From contig JBFGCM010000059.1 in the NCBI GenBank assembly GCA_041581135.1, positions 1 to 24,073 on the forward strand: a DNA stretch of 24,073 bases, given 5' to 3'. Origin of the DNA: JBFGCM01 sp041581135 (GTDB taxonomy: Bacteria; Actinomycetota; Acidimicrobiia; Spongiisociales; UBA5794). Made by a program: the position numbers and the translations under genes. This document shows, piece after piece, positions 1 to 8,227 of this stretch (position 1 is the stretch's first letter; each line of letters starts with the position of its first letter). The notes under the pieces are model-generated. The model worked only from the letters and a program-made list of their open reading frames with translations. It was not told the DNA's origin and did not search any database.

Positions 1-221
1 CGGCGCTGCAGGAAGCGCTGGATGCAATCGTTGCCGCGTGCAACCGCCACGGCATTGTGCCCGGCATGCACACCACGACCGCTCTCGCGCAGGATCGGAT
101 CGAGCGGGGGTTCCGGATGCTCACGATCACGGCTGACCTCGCTGCGCTCCGCGCCAAACTCGCCGATGACCTGGAACTCGTCCGAAAAGGAGAGGCCGGC
201 AGCGAGGGATCCATCTACTGA
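1..221 (+). CDS. HpcH/HpaI aldolase/citrate lyase family protein, C-terminal fragment (5' end outside window)
   Basis: The first complete codon is at position 3 and the frame stays open to a TGA at 219-221, giving 72 residues of a C-terminus. The segment GIVPGMHTTTA followed by GFRMLTITADLAALRA matches the end of HpcH/HpaI-type class II aldolases (2,4-dihydroxyhept-2-ene-1,7-dioate aldolase and relatives), where the last TIM-barrel strand reads G(F/Y)xMxTIxxDxxxL. Those enzymes retro-aldol cleave hydroxy-keto acids to pyruvate and an aldehyde using a divalent metal. Catalytic residues lie upstream of the window, so the substrate cannot be read. The gene ends only about 25 bp from the point where a convergent TrkA-C-type gene loses its family similarity, so this junction looks like a rearrangement boundary. 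The family call is fairly safe; the exact reaction is unknown. Confidence 0.75.
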   Translation, partial: ALQEALDAIVAACNRHGIVPGMHTTTALAQDRIERGFRMLTITADLAALRAKLADDLELVRKGEAGSEGSIY

Positions 222-245
222 TCGGTCAATCCTCGCGCTCTTCTT

Positions 246-404
246 TGATTCGGTTGTGGTGAACCCGACGCCTGTGAGAGCGGATCTTGCCTGGAATCGG
301 GCTGCCTCAAATGGCAAACCGGTCGCGATCAGGGCCACGTGGGCGACGCGCTCGACCAGCAACGCCACCAGGACGACGAGAACGAGGCCCGAGATGGCGA
401 TCAT
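246..404 (-). pseudogene. Truncated 5' end of a TrkA-C-type membrane protein gene
   Basis: Reading leftward from an ATG at 404, the protein starts with a hydrophobic helix (MIAISGLVLVVLVALLVERV) followed by the segment FEAARFQARSALTGVGFTTTES. From memory, this opening is typical of the roughly 200-residue bacterial membrane proteins that carry several N-terminal transmembrane helices and a C-terminal TrkA-C (RCK_C) domain. After about 53 residues the similarity stops. The frame stays open to the window edge, but that stretch is the antisense of the aldolase gene and makes no sense as this protein, so the remaining helices and the TrkA-C domain are missing. The gene sits 88 bp downstream of the RimK-like gene on the same strand, and that protein also ends in a TrkA-C domain, which hints at a former functional pair. 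A rearrangement or an assembly join could each explain the truncation. Confidence 0.6.
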
Positions 405-492
405 ATCGGCGGTCGGGGCGCCGGCTGCTGGTCCCGGGCTGGGGCGCCCCGATCCGTGGGCGCGACAGTTGTGACGGCGCCTGTGCTCCGGC

Positions 493-1695
493 TCATCCGG
501 TCGCGGCCTCGGTGCTGCCCAGCGGTTCTTCCGGGAGCGGCTGGACCTCCGGGCGGCGCCGGCGCCGGCGGGCGGGCACGAGATCGCGCATGGCCTCGAG
601 CTTGCCGAAGCACAGTAACCGGTCCTCGACCTCGAGAACCCGGCTGTCTCGTGGGTTGGGTATAACCGACGTGCCACGGTGGAGAGACAGCACTGCGACA
701 TCCCGGTCGCGCAACGATCCGATCGTGTTTCCGAGGACGTCCGCGCCCTCGTGGACTGCCAGCTCCGCTACGCCGTAGCCGGTGCTGACGCTCAGCCGCT
801 GGCGAACATCCAGCTCCGGGAACGCCACCTGGCGCTCGATGTAGTCGACCACCGCGCCGGCGATGTCCAGCCCTGTCGCGCCTTCGATGCCTTCCAGGCC
901 CGGCGAGGAGTTGACCTCCATCACCAAGGGCCCGTCCTCCCCTTCGAGCATGTCGACACCGGCGACCCGGAGGCCCATGATCTGGGCTGATCGGATCGCC
1001 GTCGTGGTAAACCGTTCATCGAGCTGGACCGCCGCGGTGGTGCCGCCCCGGTGCACGTTCGATCTGAACTCGTCACCGCTGGCCGTGCGGCGCATCGCGC
1101 CGACGACCTGGTCGCCGACGACGAACGCACGGACGTCGGTGCCCCGGCTTTCCGCAACGAAACGCTGGATGAGCACGTTCTGGCGGGTGCTTTGGAGGGT
1201 CTCGATGATTGCCTCTGCGATCTTCTTGTTGTCGGCCAGGATCACACCGATGCCTTGGGTGCCTTCGAGCAGTTTGATCACCACCGGCGCTCCGCCGACG
1301 CGCTCGATGGCGGGCAGAACGTCCTGGCGGTCGCGAACAAACGTCGTCGCCGGTAGGCCGATTCCGTGACGCGACAGAATCTGGAGCGCGCGCAGCTTGT
1401 CTCGGGCATTGGCGATGCTGTTCGAGGTGTTGGGGGTGTACACATCCATCTGCTCGAACTGGCGAACGACCGCCATCCCGAAGAATGTGATCGAAGCACC
1501 GATCCGGGGAAGGACCGCGTCGTAGTCCGAAAGCGGCCGTCCCCGGTAGTGCAGGTCGGGTTCGTCGGTGGATAGGTCGATTTCAAACCGCAATGTGTCC
1601 AGGACCTTGCACTGATGCCCGCGGTCGAGCGCCGCCGCCTTGAGCCGTCGCGTGCTGTAGCTGCGGGGCGCCCGGGAGAGAATGGCCAACTTCAT
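493..1695 (-). CDS. RimK-family ATP-grasp ligase with C-terminal TrkA-C (RCK_C) domain
   Basis: The protein has 400 residues. Residues 1-95 form the RimK-like N-terminal domain (MKLAILSRAPRSYSTRRL, then PRIGASITFFG around 63-73). Residues 96-290 are the ATP-grasp fold, with the glycine-rich ATP loop KLLEGTQGIGV at 141-151, LIQRFVAESRGTDVRAFVVG at 175-194 and the Mg-binding MEVNSSPGLEGIE at 259-271. RimK enzymes ligate amino acids, classically glutamate, to a carboxyl terminus such as that of ribosomal protein S6; here the substrate is unknown. E. coli RimK ends near residue 300, but this protein continues with about 80 residues resembling a TrkA-C domain (LSVSTGYGVAELAVHEGADVLGNTIGSL...), normally a ligand-sensing module of potassium transport systems, then a basic stretch RRRRRR. 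The ATG at 1695 is chosen because RimK homologues start there and GGAG (1705-1708, complement) lies 9 nt upstream. The frame stays open for 402 nt further upstream, which I do not count as coding. Confidence 0.85.
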   Translation of the reverse strand: MKLAILSRAPRSYSTRRLKAAALDRGHQCKVLDTLRFEIDLSTDEPDLHYRGRPLSDYDAVLPRIGASITFFGMAVVRQFEQMDVYTPNTSNSIANARDKLRALQILSRHGIGLPATTFVRDRQDVLPAIERVGGAPVVIKLLEGTQGIGVILADNKKIAEAIIETLQSTRQNVLIQRFVAESRGTDVRAFVVGDQVVGAMRRTASGDEFRSNVHRGGTTAAVQLDERFTTTAIRSAQIMGLRVAGVDMLEGEDGPLVMEVNSSPGLEGIEGATGLDIAGAVVDYIERQVAFPELDVRQRLSVSTGYGVAELAVHEGADVLGNTIGSLRDRDVAVLSLHRGTSVIPNPRDSRVLEVEDRLLCFGKLEAMRDLVPARRRRRRPEVQPLPEEPLGSTEAATG

Positions 1696-2089
1696 TCGAT
1701 GACGCTCCAAACTCTTAGACGGATCCAGCGTAGGGGCACGGCGGCACCTCCGGGCCTTCACGGCGAGCTTGGCGGTGCACGACGGCATTATCGCCGATCG
1801 GGCACCAGCTCGACCCTGCTTTCGGCCCGGGTTTTCGTGCTCTGCGGGGAGGAAATGCGCGAGACCGCGGGATTCGGATTCCTTGCCTGGCGGGAGGGAG
1901 GTTGGGGCACGGGAGGCGTCGACCCGGCGGGTGAAGGGCGCTGCCCACCCGGCCCGCTTGATGACGACGATGGTGACCACGACCGCAAGGACCGCAAAAG
2001 ACCAGCGACACGTGGTGACAGCCACCCCCACAGGCATCACCATTGGAGGCCGCGGCGACGATGGCCGTGACGGAGGCTGGGACCACACC
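1696..2089. other. Divergent intergenic region between the RimK-like gene and the malonate operon
   Basis: This 394-bp stretch separates two divergent genes and should hold both promoters. I could not pick out a convincing -10/-35 pair, as expected in GC-rich DNA. Both strands have long open frames, but these lack recognisable domains. The leftward frame is continuous with the RimK-like gene and contains one hydrophobic stretch (roughly 1955-2040, reading SFAVLAVVVTIVVIKRAG), so an N-terminally extended, membrane-anchored form, or a small separate membrane protein, cannot be ruled out. A GGAGG at 2072-2076 lies 13 nt before the chosen GTG of the decarboxylase gene. Confidence 0.5.
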
Positions 2090-3406
2090 GTGAACAATCT
2101 GCGCAGTGACCCGGCACACCCGCTACCTTCGGCGGCTGTGGACCCACTCGACCGACTGCGTCACGCCAGCGCTGCGTTGCTCATCCATCGCGGGGAGGCC
2201 ACCGTGCGGGCGCGGGCAGCCGAGGTCATTGAGGCGTACGAAGATCTGGCCAGCGATGCCCGGACCGACTTCTTTCGGTTTCTGCTTGATGAGATGTCGG
2301 TCGATCACGAGGCGCTCGATGCCGCCACCCGGCGTTACCATCGAAGTCAAGACCACGGGGCGGTGGCAGCACTATCTGCCGCGGCCGAACCGATTCGGCG
2401 CGATTTCCTACGGCTGCTCAACACGGCTCCGGATGGAACACAAGCAGTCATCGCGATGCGGTCGCACCTCCTGGCCGTCCTCGACGGGGATCCAGAGCTG
2501 AGAGTGCTGGACCAGGATTTCTTGCATGTGCTCAGAACCTGGTTCAACCGGGGGTTCTTGACGCTCGTGCGGCTCGACTGGTCGACACCGGCGTTCATCC
2601 TCGAGAAGCTGATCGAGTACGAAGCGGTACACGCCATCCGCGGCTGGTCCGATCTCCACCGGCGGTTGCAGGAGGACCGGCGCCTTTACGCGTATATGCA
2701 TCCAGCCCTGCCTGACGAGCCGCTCATCTTCGTGGAGGTTGCGCTGGCCGACCGGCTCCTTTCATCCATCGAAGAAGTGCTACACCAGCCGGTTGCCGTT
2801 GGGGACGCGGAACCGACGAGTGCCATGTTCTATTCGATCACCAACACCCAGCCCGGGCTTCGGGGCATAACATTCGGGAACTTCCTCATCAAACAAGTGA
2901 TGGCGGAACTCCAGGCGACGATGCCCTCGCTTCGAACATTCGCCACACTTTCACCCTTGCCCGGACTGTTGTCCTGGCTCCGTCGCCAGGATGCCGCCGG
3001 CGAGTTGGAGTGGATGCCCTCCGACAGCCGGCGCCGTCTCGCCGCGCTGGACGACACTGCGTGGGTGGACTTTCCCCAAACCCGTGAGGCATTGCGGCCG
3101 GGTCTCCTACAGTCGGCCGCGCGGTACCTCTATCTGCAAAAGCGACCCGGCACGGCGCCGCCCCAGCCGCTCGACCCCGTTGCCAGGTTCCACATCAGAA
3201 ATGGGGCACGTCTGCATCGCTTGAACTGGATGGGCGACCCGTCGCCCAAGGGCCTGGCGGAGTCCGCGGGCATACTGGTCAACTACGTCTATGACCCGGA
3301 TCAGTCGACGGCGAATCTCGAACGCCACGCCGCCGACGGTTCGATCGCAGCGGGCGAGGAAGTACTCGCGCTGGTGCAAGGACCCGAAGATGACCTCGCT
3401 CCATGA
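2090..3406 (+). CDS. matA: Malonyl-CoA decarboxylase
   Basis: This enzyme decarboxylates malonyl-CoA to acetyl-CoA and CO2. The N-terminal helical part contains LIHRGEATVRARAAEVIEAY and FFRFLLDEM, typical of the MCD helical domain. The C-terminal acetyltransferase-like catalytic domain shows SITNTQPGLRGITFGNFLIKQ, the catalytic-serine segment TLSPLPGLLSWL and the catalytic-histidine segment ARFHIRNGARLHRLNWMGD, equivalent to the Ser and His used in human MCD. The length from this start is 438 residues, normal for bacterial MatA. The GTG at 2090 is chosen because it precedes the first MCD-like residues and has GGAGG 13 nt upstream; a GTG at 2138 is an alternative, and the frame is open upstream to 1769. 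The stop overlaps the malonyl-CoA synthetase gene by 17 nt, so the two are translationally coupled and together turn malonate into acetyl-CoA in the cytoplasm. Confidence 0.9.
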   Translation: MNNLRSDPAHPLPSAAVDPLDRLRHASAALLIHRGEATVRARAAEVIEAYEDLASDARTDFFRFLLDEMSVDHEALDAATRRYHRSQDHGAVAALSAAAEPIRRDFLRLLNTAPDGTQAVIAMRSHLLAVLDGDPELRVLDQDFLHVLRTWFNRGFLTLVRLDWSTPAFILEKLIEYEAVHAIRGWSDLHRRLQEDRRLYAYMHPALPDEPLIFVEVALADRLLSSIEEVLHQPVAVGDAEPTSAMFYSITNTQPGLRGITFGNFLIKQVMAELQATMPSLRTFATLSPLPGLLSWLRRQDAAGELEWMPSDSRRRLAALDDTAWVDFPQTREALRPGLLQSAARYLYLQKRPGTAPPQPLDPVARFHIRNGARLHRLNWMGDPSPKGLAESAGILVNYVYDPDQSTANLERHAADGSIAAGEEVLALVQGPEDDLAP

Positions 3407-4874
3407 CACCTTGCGGTCCGGGTGGGAGGCGGATCCCGACCGGGCCTTCCTGGAGGTGCCGGGAGGCCGCGCCTGGACCTACGGCGATATCGACCGGTTG
3501 GCCGGACAAATGGGGGAGGTGCTGCGCGCCCATGGGGCCGATCGCAGCGAACGGGTGATGGTGCAAGTCGACAAGTCGCCGCATGCGGTAGCGCTCTACC
3601 TGGCCGTGCTGCGCACCGGAGCAGTGTACGTGCCGCTCAACATCGCCTACACACATGAGGAGGTCAAGCATTTCGTGGCGGATGCCGCCCCCGCAGTGTT
3701 CGTCGCGGCAAATGAGTCGGTGCGCGCGGCAGTACCGGATGCGGTGCCTGTGCTCACGCTGTCTGCGAACGACGGTGGGACGCTCGGGCAGGCCGCCCGA
3801 TCGGTGGGAGAAGTCGGCGCGCCCGCTCCCGGGTCCGGCGACGCCGTGGTCGCCATGTTGTTCACGTCCGGCACGACGGGCAGGTCGAAAGGAGCGATGC
3901 TCACATCGGACAATCTGGTGTCCAACGCAGTCTCCCTGCACCGCATCTGGGGTTGGGAGAACGACGATGTTCTGCTGCACGTACTCCCGATCTTCCACAC
4001 CCACGGCCTGTTCGTTGCGTTGCACTGCGCCATGCTCGGGGCTTCCCGGGTCTGGTTCCCGTCCCGCTTCGCGGTCGACGCGGTGAAACAGTTGCTGCCT
4101 GAATCGACCGTCATGATGGGGGTGCCGACCTACTACGGGCGGCTGCTGGCCGACGACAATTTCGGATCTGGCCACACCTCAGGGATGCGCTTGTTCACCT
4201 CTGGATCATCCCCGCTGCCGGTCGCGGCACATCGCGCCTTCGCCGCTCGGACCGGACACGAAATCCTCGAACGCTACGGGATGACGGAAACCGGAATGAT
4301 CACCTCTAACCCGTACGACGGGGAACGTATCGCAGGCACGGTCGGCTACCCGCTTCCCGACGTGGAGTTGCGTGTGGTGGACGACGATGGCCGGGAGCTG
4401 CCACCCGGTGCGCCCGGCGGCGTTGAGGTGCGGGGCCCCAACGTGTTCGCCGGGTACTGGAGGATGCCGGACAAGACGGCCGGGGAGTTTCGTGCCGATG
4501 GTTTCTATCGCACCGGGGACATCGGATTTCTGGCCGGGGACGGGCGGCTGACCTTGGCCGGTCGCTCGTCGGACCTGATCATCTCTGGTGGCCTCAACGT
4601 GTATCCCAAGGAGGTCGAACTGGTACTTGATGAGGTGGCCGGGGTCGCGGAATCGGCCGTGGTCGGGGTACCGCATCCCGATTTCGGCGAGGCAGTGGTT
4701 GCCTTCATCGTGGGCACGGCGGATGAGGCCATGTTGCGCGACGGTTGCCGGCGGCTCGCTCCGTTCAAACGGCCAAAGGCCTATATCTTCGTGGACCAGC
4801 TTCCGCGTAATGCAATGGGCAAGGTCCAGAAGCAGACATTGCGGCAGTCGCACGCCGGCGTGTTCGTGGCGTGA
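3390..4874 (+). CDS. matB: Malonyl-CoA synthetase (malonate-CoA ligase, ANL superfamily)
   Basis: The 494-residue cytoplasmic enzyme activates malonate with ATP and CoA through a malonyl-adenylate. ANL-superfamily motifs are complete: the phosphate loop LFTSGTTGRSKGAM near residue 155, HVLPIFHTHGLFVALHC, ERYGMTETGM near 300, GFYRTGDIG near 370, the hinge GRSSDLIISGGLNVYPKEVE, and the catalytic C-terminal lysine in RNAMGKVQKQTLR. Its length and the PIFHTHGLF segment fit MatB better than general acyl-CoA synthetases. It overlaps the end of the decarboxylase gene, and that pairing is what makes malonate the likely substrate. The ATG at 3390 has AAGGA a short distance upstream and yields the usual N-terminus. 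A broader specificity such as methylmalonate is possible, since MatB enzymes are often promiscuous. No malonate transporter gene is visible nearby. Confidence 0.9.
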   Translation: MTSLHDTLRSGWEADPDRAFLEVPGGRAWTYGDIDRLAGQMGEVLRAHGADRSERVMVQVDKSPHAVALYLAVLRTGAVYVPLNIAYTHEEVKHFVADAAPAVFVAANESVRAAVPDAVPVLTLSANDGGTLGQAARSVGEVGAPAPGSGDAVVAMLFTSGTTGRSKGAMLTSDNLVSNAVSLHRIWGWENDDVLLHVLPIFHTHGLFVALHCAMLGASRVWFPSRFAVDAVKQLLPESTVMMGVPTYYGRLLADDNFGSGHTSGMRLFTSGSSPLPVAAHRAFAARTGHEILERYGMTETGMITSNPYDGERIAGTVGYPLPDVELRVVDDDGRELPPGAPGGVEVRGPNVFAGYWRMPDKTAGEFRADGFYRTGDIGFLAGDGRLTLAGRSSDLIISGGLNVYPKEVELVLDEVAGVAESAVVGVPHPDFGEAVVAFIVGTADEAMLRDGCRRLAPFKRPKAYIFVDQLPRNAMGKVQKQTLRQSHAGVFVA

Positions 4875-4907
4875 CCGGCGCGGCCTGCCGGCGCGGGGGA
4901 ATCTGAC

Positions 4908-7064
4908 GTGAGGCCCGTAGAGCTGGTGGATCCCTTCGTCGGAACCGATTCGGAGCGGGAATTCAGCAACGGGAACGTTCTCCCGATCATGGCGCTCCCG
5001 TGGGGAACCCACCACTACAGCCCATCCAATGCCGAACCCGATGGCTGGTTCTTCCAGTACCGGGCTCGCAACTTCACAGGGTTGCGCCTCACCCATTCCC
5101 CCAGCCCGTGGATGGGTGACTGGTGCGCGGTCACCTTCCTGCCGCAGGCCGGCCCGCGTCGGGTTGCCCGCCGGTCCCGCGCTGTGAATCTGTCAAGCGA
5201 ACGGCTGCTGGTGCAGCCCCACCGGTTCGGCTGCCGGCTGCCCGGACTCGAGTGGACGGCGGCACCCACGATGCACGGCATTGCTATGGAGGTGCACGGT
5301 CCGGCAGGCCCCGCCCGGCGGCTGATCATCGACACGGCACGCGCCGGGGACCATCTAAACCAGTTCGATACCTATGTGCGGGCGGATCTCGAGCGAGGCG
5401 AGGTGCATTTGCGTACGCGGGGAGGTGGGGGAGATATGCATCCCGAGTTCGCCCTTCACCTGGCAGTGCGCGCCGATCCGCCGCCGCTCGGCGCCGGCAT
5501 TTTCGGTGACGCGGGCGAGGAGGCACACAAGACCGAGGGCCACGGAAATGCACTGGGTGCGTGGGTGGAGTGGCCGGAGGGCCCGGGAACAGTCCGGGTG
5601 TGGGCGGCGGGATCTTTCGTGGGAGAGGCGGCGGCCTGGGATCTGCTGGAACGCGAAGTGGCCGGCCGTTCTGCCGAAGACGTGGCTAGGTCCGCAGCGG
5701 AGGAATGGGACCGTTTACTGGGCCGGCTGGAGCTGCCGGCTGCGTCGGAGACAGAGCGGCGTCTGGCGGCCACGATGACATATCGCACCCTGCTCTATCC
5801 GCGCCGTCTCGACGAGCCGGGGCCCGCCGGGACCCCTCGCTACCGCTGCCCAGACACCGGCCGGGTGCGGGATGGGGTGCGGGTCACCGACAACGGCTTC
5901 TGGGACACCGCCCGCACCGTGTACCCCTGGTACAGCCTGCTGTGTCCGGATGAGCTGCCCACGATTCTGGAGGGGTGGGTAGAAGGTGCTCGCGCCACTG
6001 GATGGCTGGCGAGTTGGGCCAGTCCCGGACACCGAGCGTGCATGACCGGCAGCTACAGCGATGCGGTGTTTGCCGACGCGCTGAGCCGCAACATCGGCGG
6101 GTTCGACCCGGCCGAGGTGTTCGAGCATCTTCACCGCCACGCGTCAGAGCCCGTTGCCGACGGCTCACCCTTCGGCCGAGAAGGATTGGAGGCCTACCTG
6201 GAGTTGGGTTACGTGCCGGTCGAGCGGATCGACAAGTCGGTGGCCCGGACACTGGACTACGCGTACGGGGATTGGTGTCTGGCGGTGTTAGCCGATGCGG
6301 CCGGTGAAGCAACGCTCGCAGAGGAGTGCCGCCGCCGCGCCGGTTGGTGGCGGCACGTACTCGATCCCGACACCGGCTTCTTTCGGGGACGCCGGCGCGA
6401 TGGGAGCTGGCTGGAACCGTTCGATCCGTTCGAATGGGGCGGGCCGTATGTCGAGGGGTCCGCCTGGCAGTTTGCCTGGCACGTGCCGCATCAGCCCGAG
6501 GACGTGGTCGCGGCGCGTGGCGGTCCTGAGGCGGCCGCAGCATTCCTGCAACGGCTGTTCGCAGCCCCGGCCCGGTACGAGCTCGGAACGCATCCGGAGC
6601 CCATTCATGAAATGCGGGAGATGGCCTCGGTGGCTTTCGGCCAGTACGCCCATTCCAACCAGCCGAGCCACTTCACGCTGCCCTACTGGGGACACTGTGG
6701 CGATCCGGCCACGATGACACGCTTGACTCACCGGGTGCTGGATGAGCTGTACGCACTCCGACCAGACGGACTACCTGGTGACGAGGACAACGGTGAGATG
6801 AGCGCCTGGTGGTTGTGCATGGCCCTCGGGCTCTTCCCCAGCTGCCCCGGCAACGGGTCGTGGCAGCTGGTCCGACCATTCTTCCGCCACGCCGTCCTGC
6901 GAGTGCCCGGGCGCACGCCGCTCGAGATCGAGGTCGAGGCGTCGGGCGACGGAGCGCCGGCGGATCGATGGCACGGCCCGGGCGGCCAGGTCCATGCGGC
7001 CGGCCAGCTGCTGGCACACTCTGCCGTGGCGAGTGGGGGCGGCTGGCGCGTCAAGGATGGGTGA
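4908..7064 (+). CDS. Glycoside hydrolase family 92 protein (probable alpha-mannosidase)
   Basis: GH92 enzymes are calcium-dependent inverting exo-alpha-mannosidases. The 718-residue protein opens with VELVDPFVGTDSEREFSNGNVLPIMALPWG, matching the family start (NPFIGT...G...P.A..PFG). Its C-terminal (alpha/alpha)6 domain carries GWLASWASPGHRACMTGSYSDAVFADA, YAHSNQPSHFTLPYW and the hallmark GLPGDEDNGEMSAWW, with the acidic residues of the catalytic region present. The GTG start at 4908 gives the expected N-terminus. There is no signal peptide, so the protein looks cytoplasmic or non-classically exported, whereas many described GH92 enzymes are secreted. It lies 33 bp after matB on the same strand, so it is probably co-transcribed, although a link between malonate use and mannoside cleavage is not obvious. 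The asparagine and glutamate of the usual GNEPxHH motif are replaced here by SNQPSHF, which may indicate altered specificity. Confidence 0.85.
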   Translation: MRPVELVDPFVGTDSEREFSNGNVLPIMALPWGTHHYSPSNAEPDGWFFQYRARNFTGLRLTHSPSPWMGDWCAVTFLPQAGPRRVARRSRAVNLSSERLLVQPHRFGCRLPGLEWTAAPTMHGIAMEVHGPAGPARRLIIDTARAGDHLNQFDTYVRADLERGEVHLRTRGGGGDMHPEFALHLAVRADPPPLGAGIFGDAGEEAHKTEGHGNALGAWVEWPEGPGTVRVWAAGSFVGEAAAWDLLEREVAGRSAEDVARSAAEEWDRLLGRLELPAASETERRLAATMTYRTLLYPRRLDEPGPAGTPRYRCPDTGRVRDGVRVTDNGFWDTARTVYPWYSLLCPDELPTILEGWVEGARATGWLASWASPGHRACMTGSYSDAVFADALSRNIGGFDPAEVFEHLHRHASEPVADGSPFGREGLEAYLELGYVPVERIDKSVARTLDYAYGDWCLAVLADAAGEATLAEECRRRAGWWRHVLDPDTGFFRGRRRDGSWLEPFDPFEWGGPYVEGSAWQFAWHVPHQPEDVVAARGGPEAAAAFLQRLFAAPARYELGTHPEPIHEMREMASVAFGQYAHSNQPSHFTLPYWGHCGDPATMTRLTHRVLDELYALRPDGLPGDEDNGEMSAWWLCMALGLFPSCPGNGSWQLVRPFFRHAVLRVPGRTPLEIEVEASGDGAPADRWHGPGGQVHAAGQLLAHSAVASGGGWRVKDG

Positions 7065-7142
7065 GCGTCGCCCCACCGCCGCGTCGGCGAGCGGGGGGTG
7101 AGGGCAAACTCACTCGAAACGGAAATACCAGGCAGGCTCGGT

Positions 7143-7976
7143 TCAGCTGAGAAGTGAAGCATGCGGTGCTTCTTCGCTGCGCAAGTAGAGGAAGAACACG
7201 CCGACGGCGGCGGCGCTGGTGAGATGCCAGAGCGCATGGCCCTGGAGCAAGGACTCCGGGGCGCACAGCGGGCCGTTGGTCCGCGAAAGCGTCCACACCA
7301 CGTTGCCGGCCAGGTACAGGCCAAGGCCGGTCCAGAACAGACGTTGGTCCCGCCGGACCGGCCGGCTCATCCCGCGGCCGGTCGCGACCAAGCGGTTGAA
7401 AATCAGCGTCGCCACGATCAGAGCGGCAAACACGAACTTCCCGATCCCGTTGTTGACCAGCCACTGGAAGCCCGCCAGCAGGACATTGGCCCAGACCCAC
7501 ATCCGGAGCAGCCAGTCGGCCGGGGCGTCCTGCCAGGTTCGGACTTCGTACAGCAAGAAGAACGTGATGAACAAATACATCGAGACCAGATCGGCCCAGC
7601 CGCCCCATTCAGTCATCGTGGCGTGAAAGGCCATGGAGCCGACTCCGAGACCGATCGCAATCCATCCATAGAGCCGGGTGATACGCGGATCGTCCCCGAT
7701 GAGGTTGCCTCCCGCAGCAGGGCGGCCGACGAACGTCAATATCCATAGCCCCACGGCGACGAACCCGAGGTTGCTGAGCGTGTTGGCCGGCTGCTCGACC
7801 AGATCACCGGTGAACGCCTCGCAATAGCAGTCACCCGCTTCGATGCATCCGGACGCCTCGCCCGGCCATCCCCCGGCGCCAACCACGGCCAAGGCCGCCA
7901 GTATGACTGCAGTCGTCACCGCGGCGACGATGACGTCGCGTCGGGTCTTCGGGTCACGTATTGTGTCGCCGGCCAT
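7143..7976 (-). CDS. Ceramidase-family (CREST superfamily) integral membrane hydrolase
   Basis: The 277-residue protein has about seven hydrophobic helices and matches the alkaline ceramidase domain. The N-terminal region reads CIEAGDCYCEAF, then QPANTLSNLGFVAVGLWIL. The metal-binding residues appear in GSMAFHATMTEWGGWADLVSMYLF (His and Asp) and near the C-terminus in GHALWHLTSAAAVGVFFLYLR (two His). In eukaryotes this Zn-dependent fold hydrolyses ceramide to sphingosine and fatty acid; in bacteria the substrate is usually unknown, and CREST members are broadly lipid-modifying membrane hydrolases. The ATG at 7976 is followed by a short polar N-terminus and the first helix (VIVAAVTTAVILAALAVVG). 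The gene is transcribed towards the GH92 gene and ends 78 bp from it. That gap holds only a weak GC-rich dyad near 7070-7105 and no clear terminator. Confidence 0.8.
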   Translation of the reverse strand: MAGDTIRDPKTRRDVIVAAVTTAVILAALAVVGAGGWPGEASGCIEAGDCYCEAFTGDLVEQPANTLSNLGFVAVGLWILTFVGRPAAGGNLIGDDPRITRLYGWIAIGLGVGSMAFHATMTEWGGWADLVSMYLFITFFLLYEVRTWQDAPADWLLRMWVWANVLLAGFQWLVNNGIGKFVFAALIVATLIFNRLVATGRGMSRPVRRDQRLFWTGLGLYLAGNVVWTLSRTNGPLCAPESLLQGHALWHLTSAAAVGVFFLYLRSEEAPHASLLS

Positions 7977-8057
7977 ACACCACTCGCAGGGTTTGGGTCG
8001 AACAGTACCCCGAGAAGGCCCAAGGGCGGCGGTCGTTCGGATCCGGTGCCGGGCGTG

Positions 8058-8183
8058 TCAGTCCAGTGAGTCGCGGAATTCGTATCCCGAGATTCGGGCC
8101 GCGTGCAGCACTGCCACTGCCATGTCCGGCGCCGATGGCTTCGTCCACTCGTCTGCATTGGCCGGACCGCGGTCCTTGGCCAT
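8058..8183 (-). pseudogene. Possible C-terminal gene remnant, unknown family
   Basis: On the minus strand an open frame closes with TGA at 8058-8060 and reads MAKDRGPANADEW, then DMAVAVLHAARISGYEFRDSLD, from an in-frame ATG at 8183. The frame continues upstream without a stop to about 8297, with plausible protein-like sequence (DAYRFADDDLLTHVRRI) back to roughly 8230. No Shine-Dalgarno site precedes the ATG. The amino-acid composition is believable for a real protein end, but codon bias is only moderate and I do not recognise the family. It may be the tail of a gene cut by the same event that left the plus-strand remnant at 8228-8462, or chance. Confidence 0.3.
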
Positions 8184-8227
8184 GATCCGTCGCACGTGGG
8201 TAAGAAGATCATCGTCTGCGAAGCGAT

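Noticed and set aside
1696..2097. In-frame upstream extension of the RimK-like protein with one hydrophobic segment
   Set aside because: RimK homologues start at the ATG at 1695, which has a good ribosome site; the extension has no recognisable domain. Kept only as a remark in the intergenic entry.
7065..7142. GC-rich imperfect dyad between the convergent GH92 and ceramidase genes
   Set aside because: The stem is interrupted and lacks a T-tract; not enough to call a terminator.
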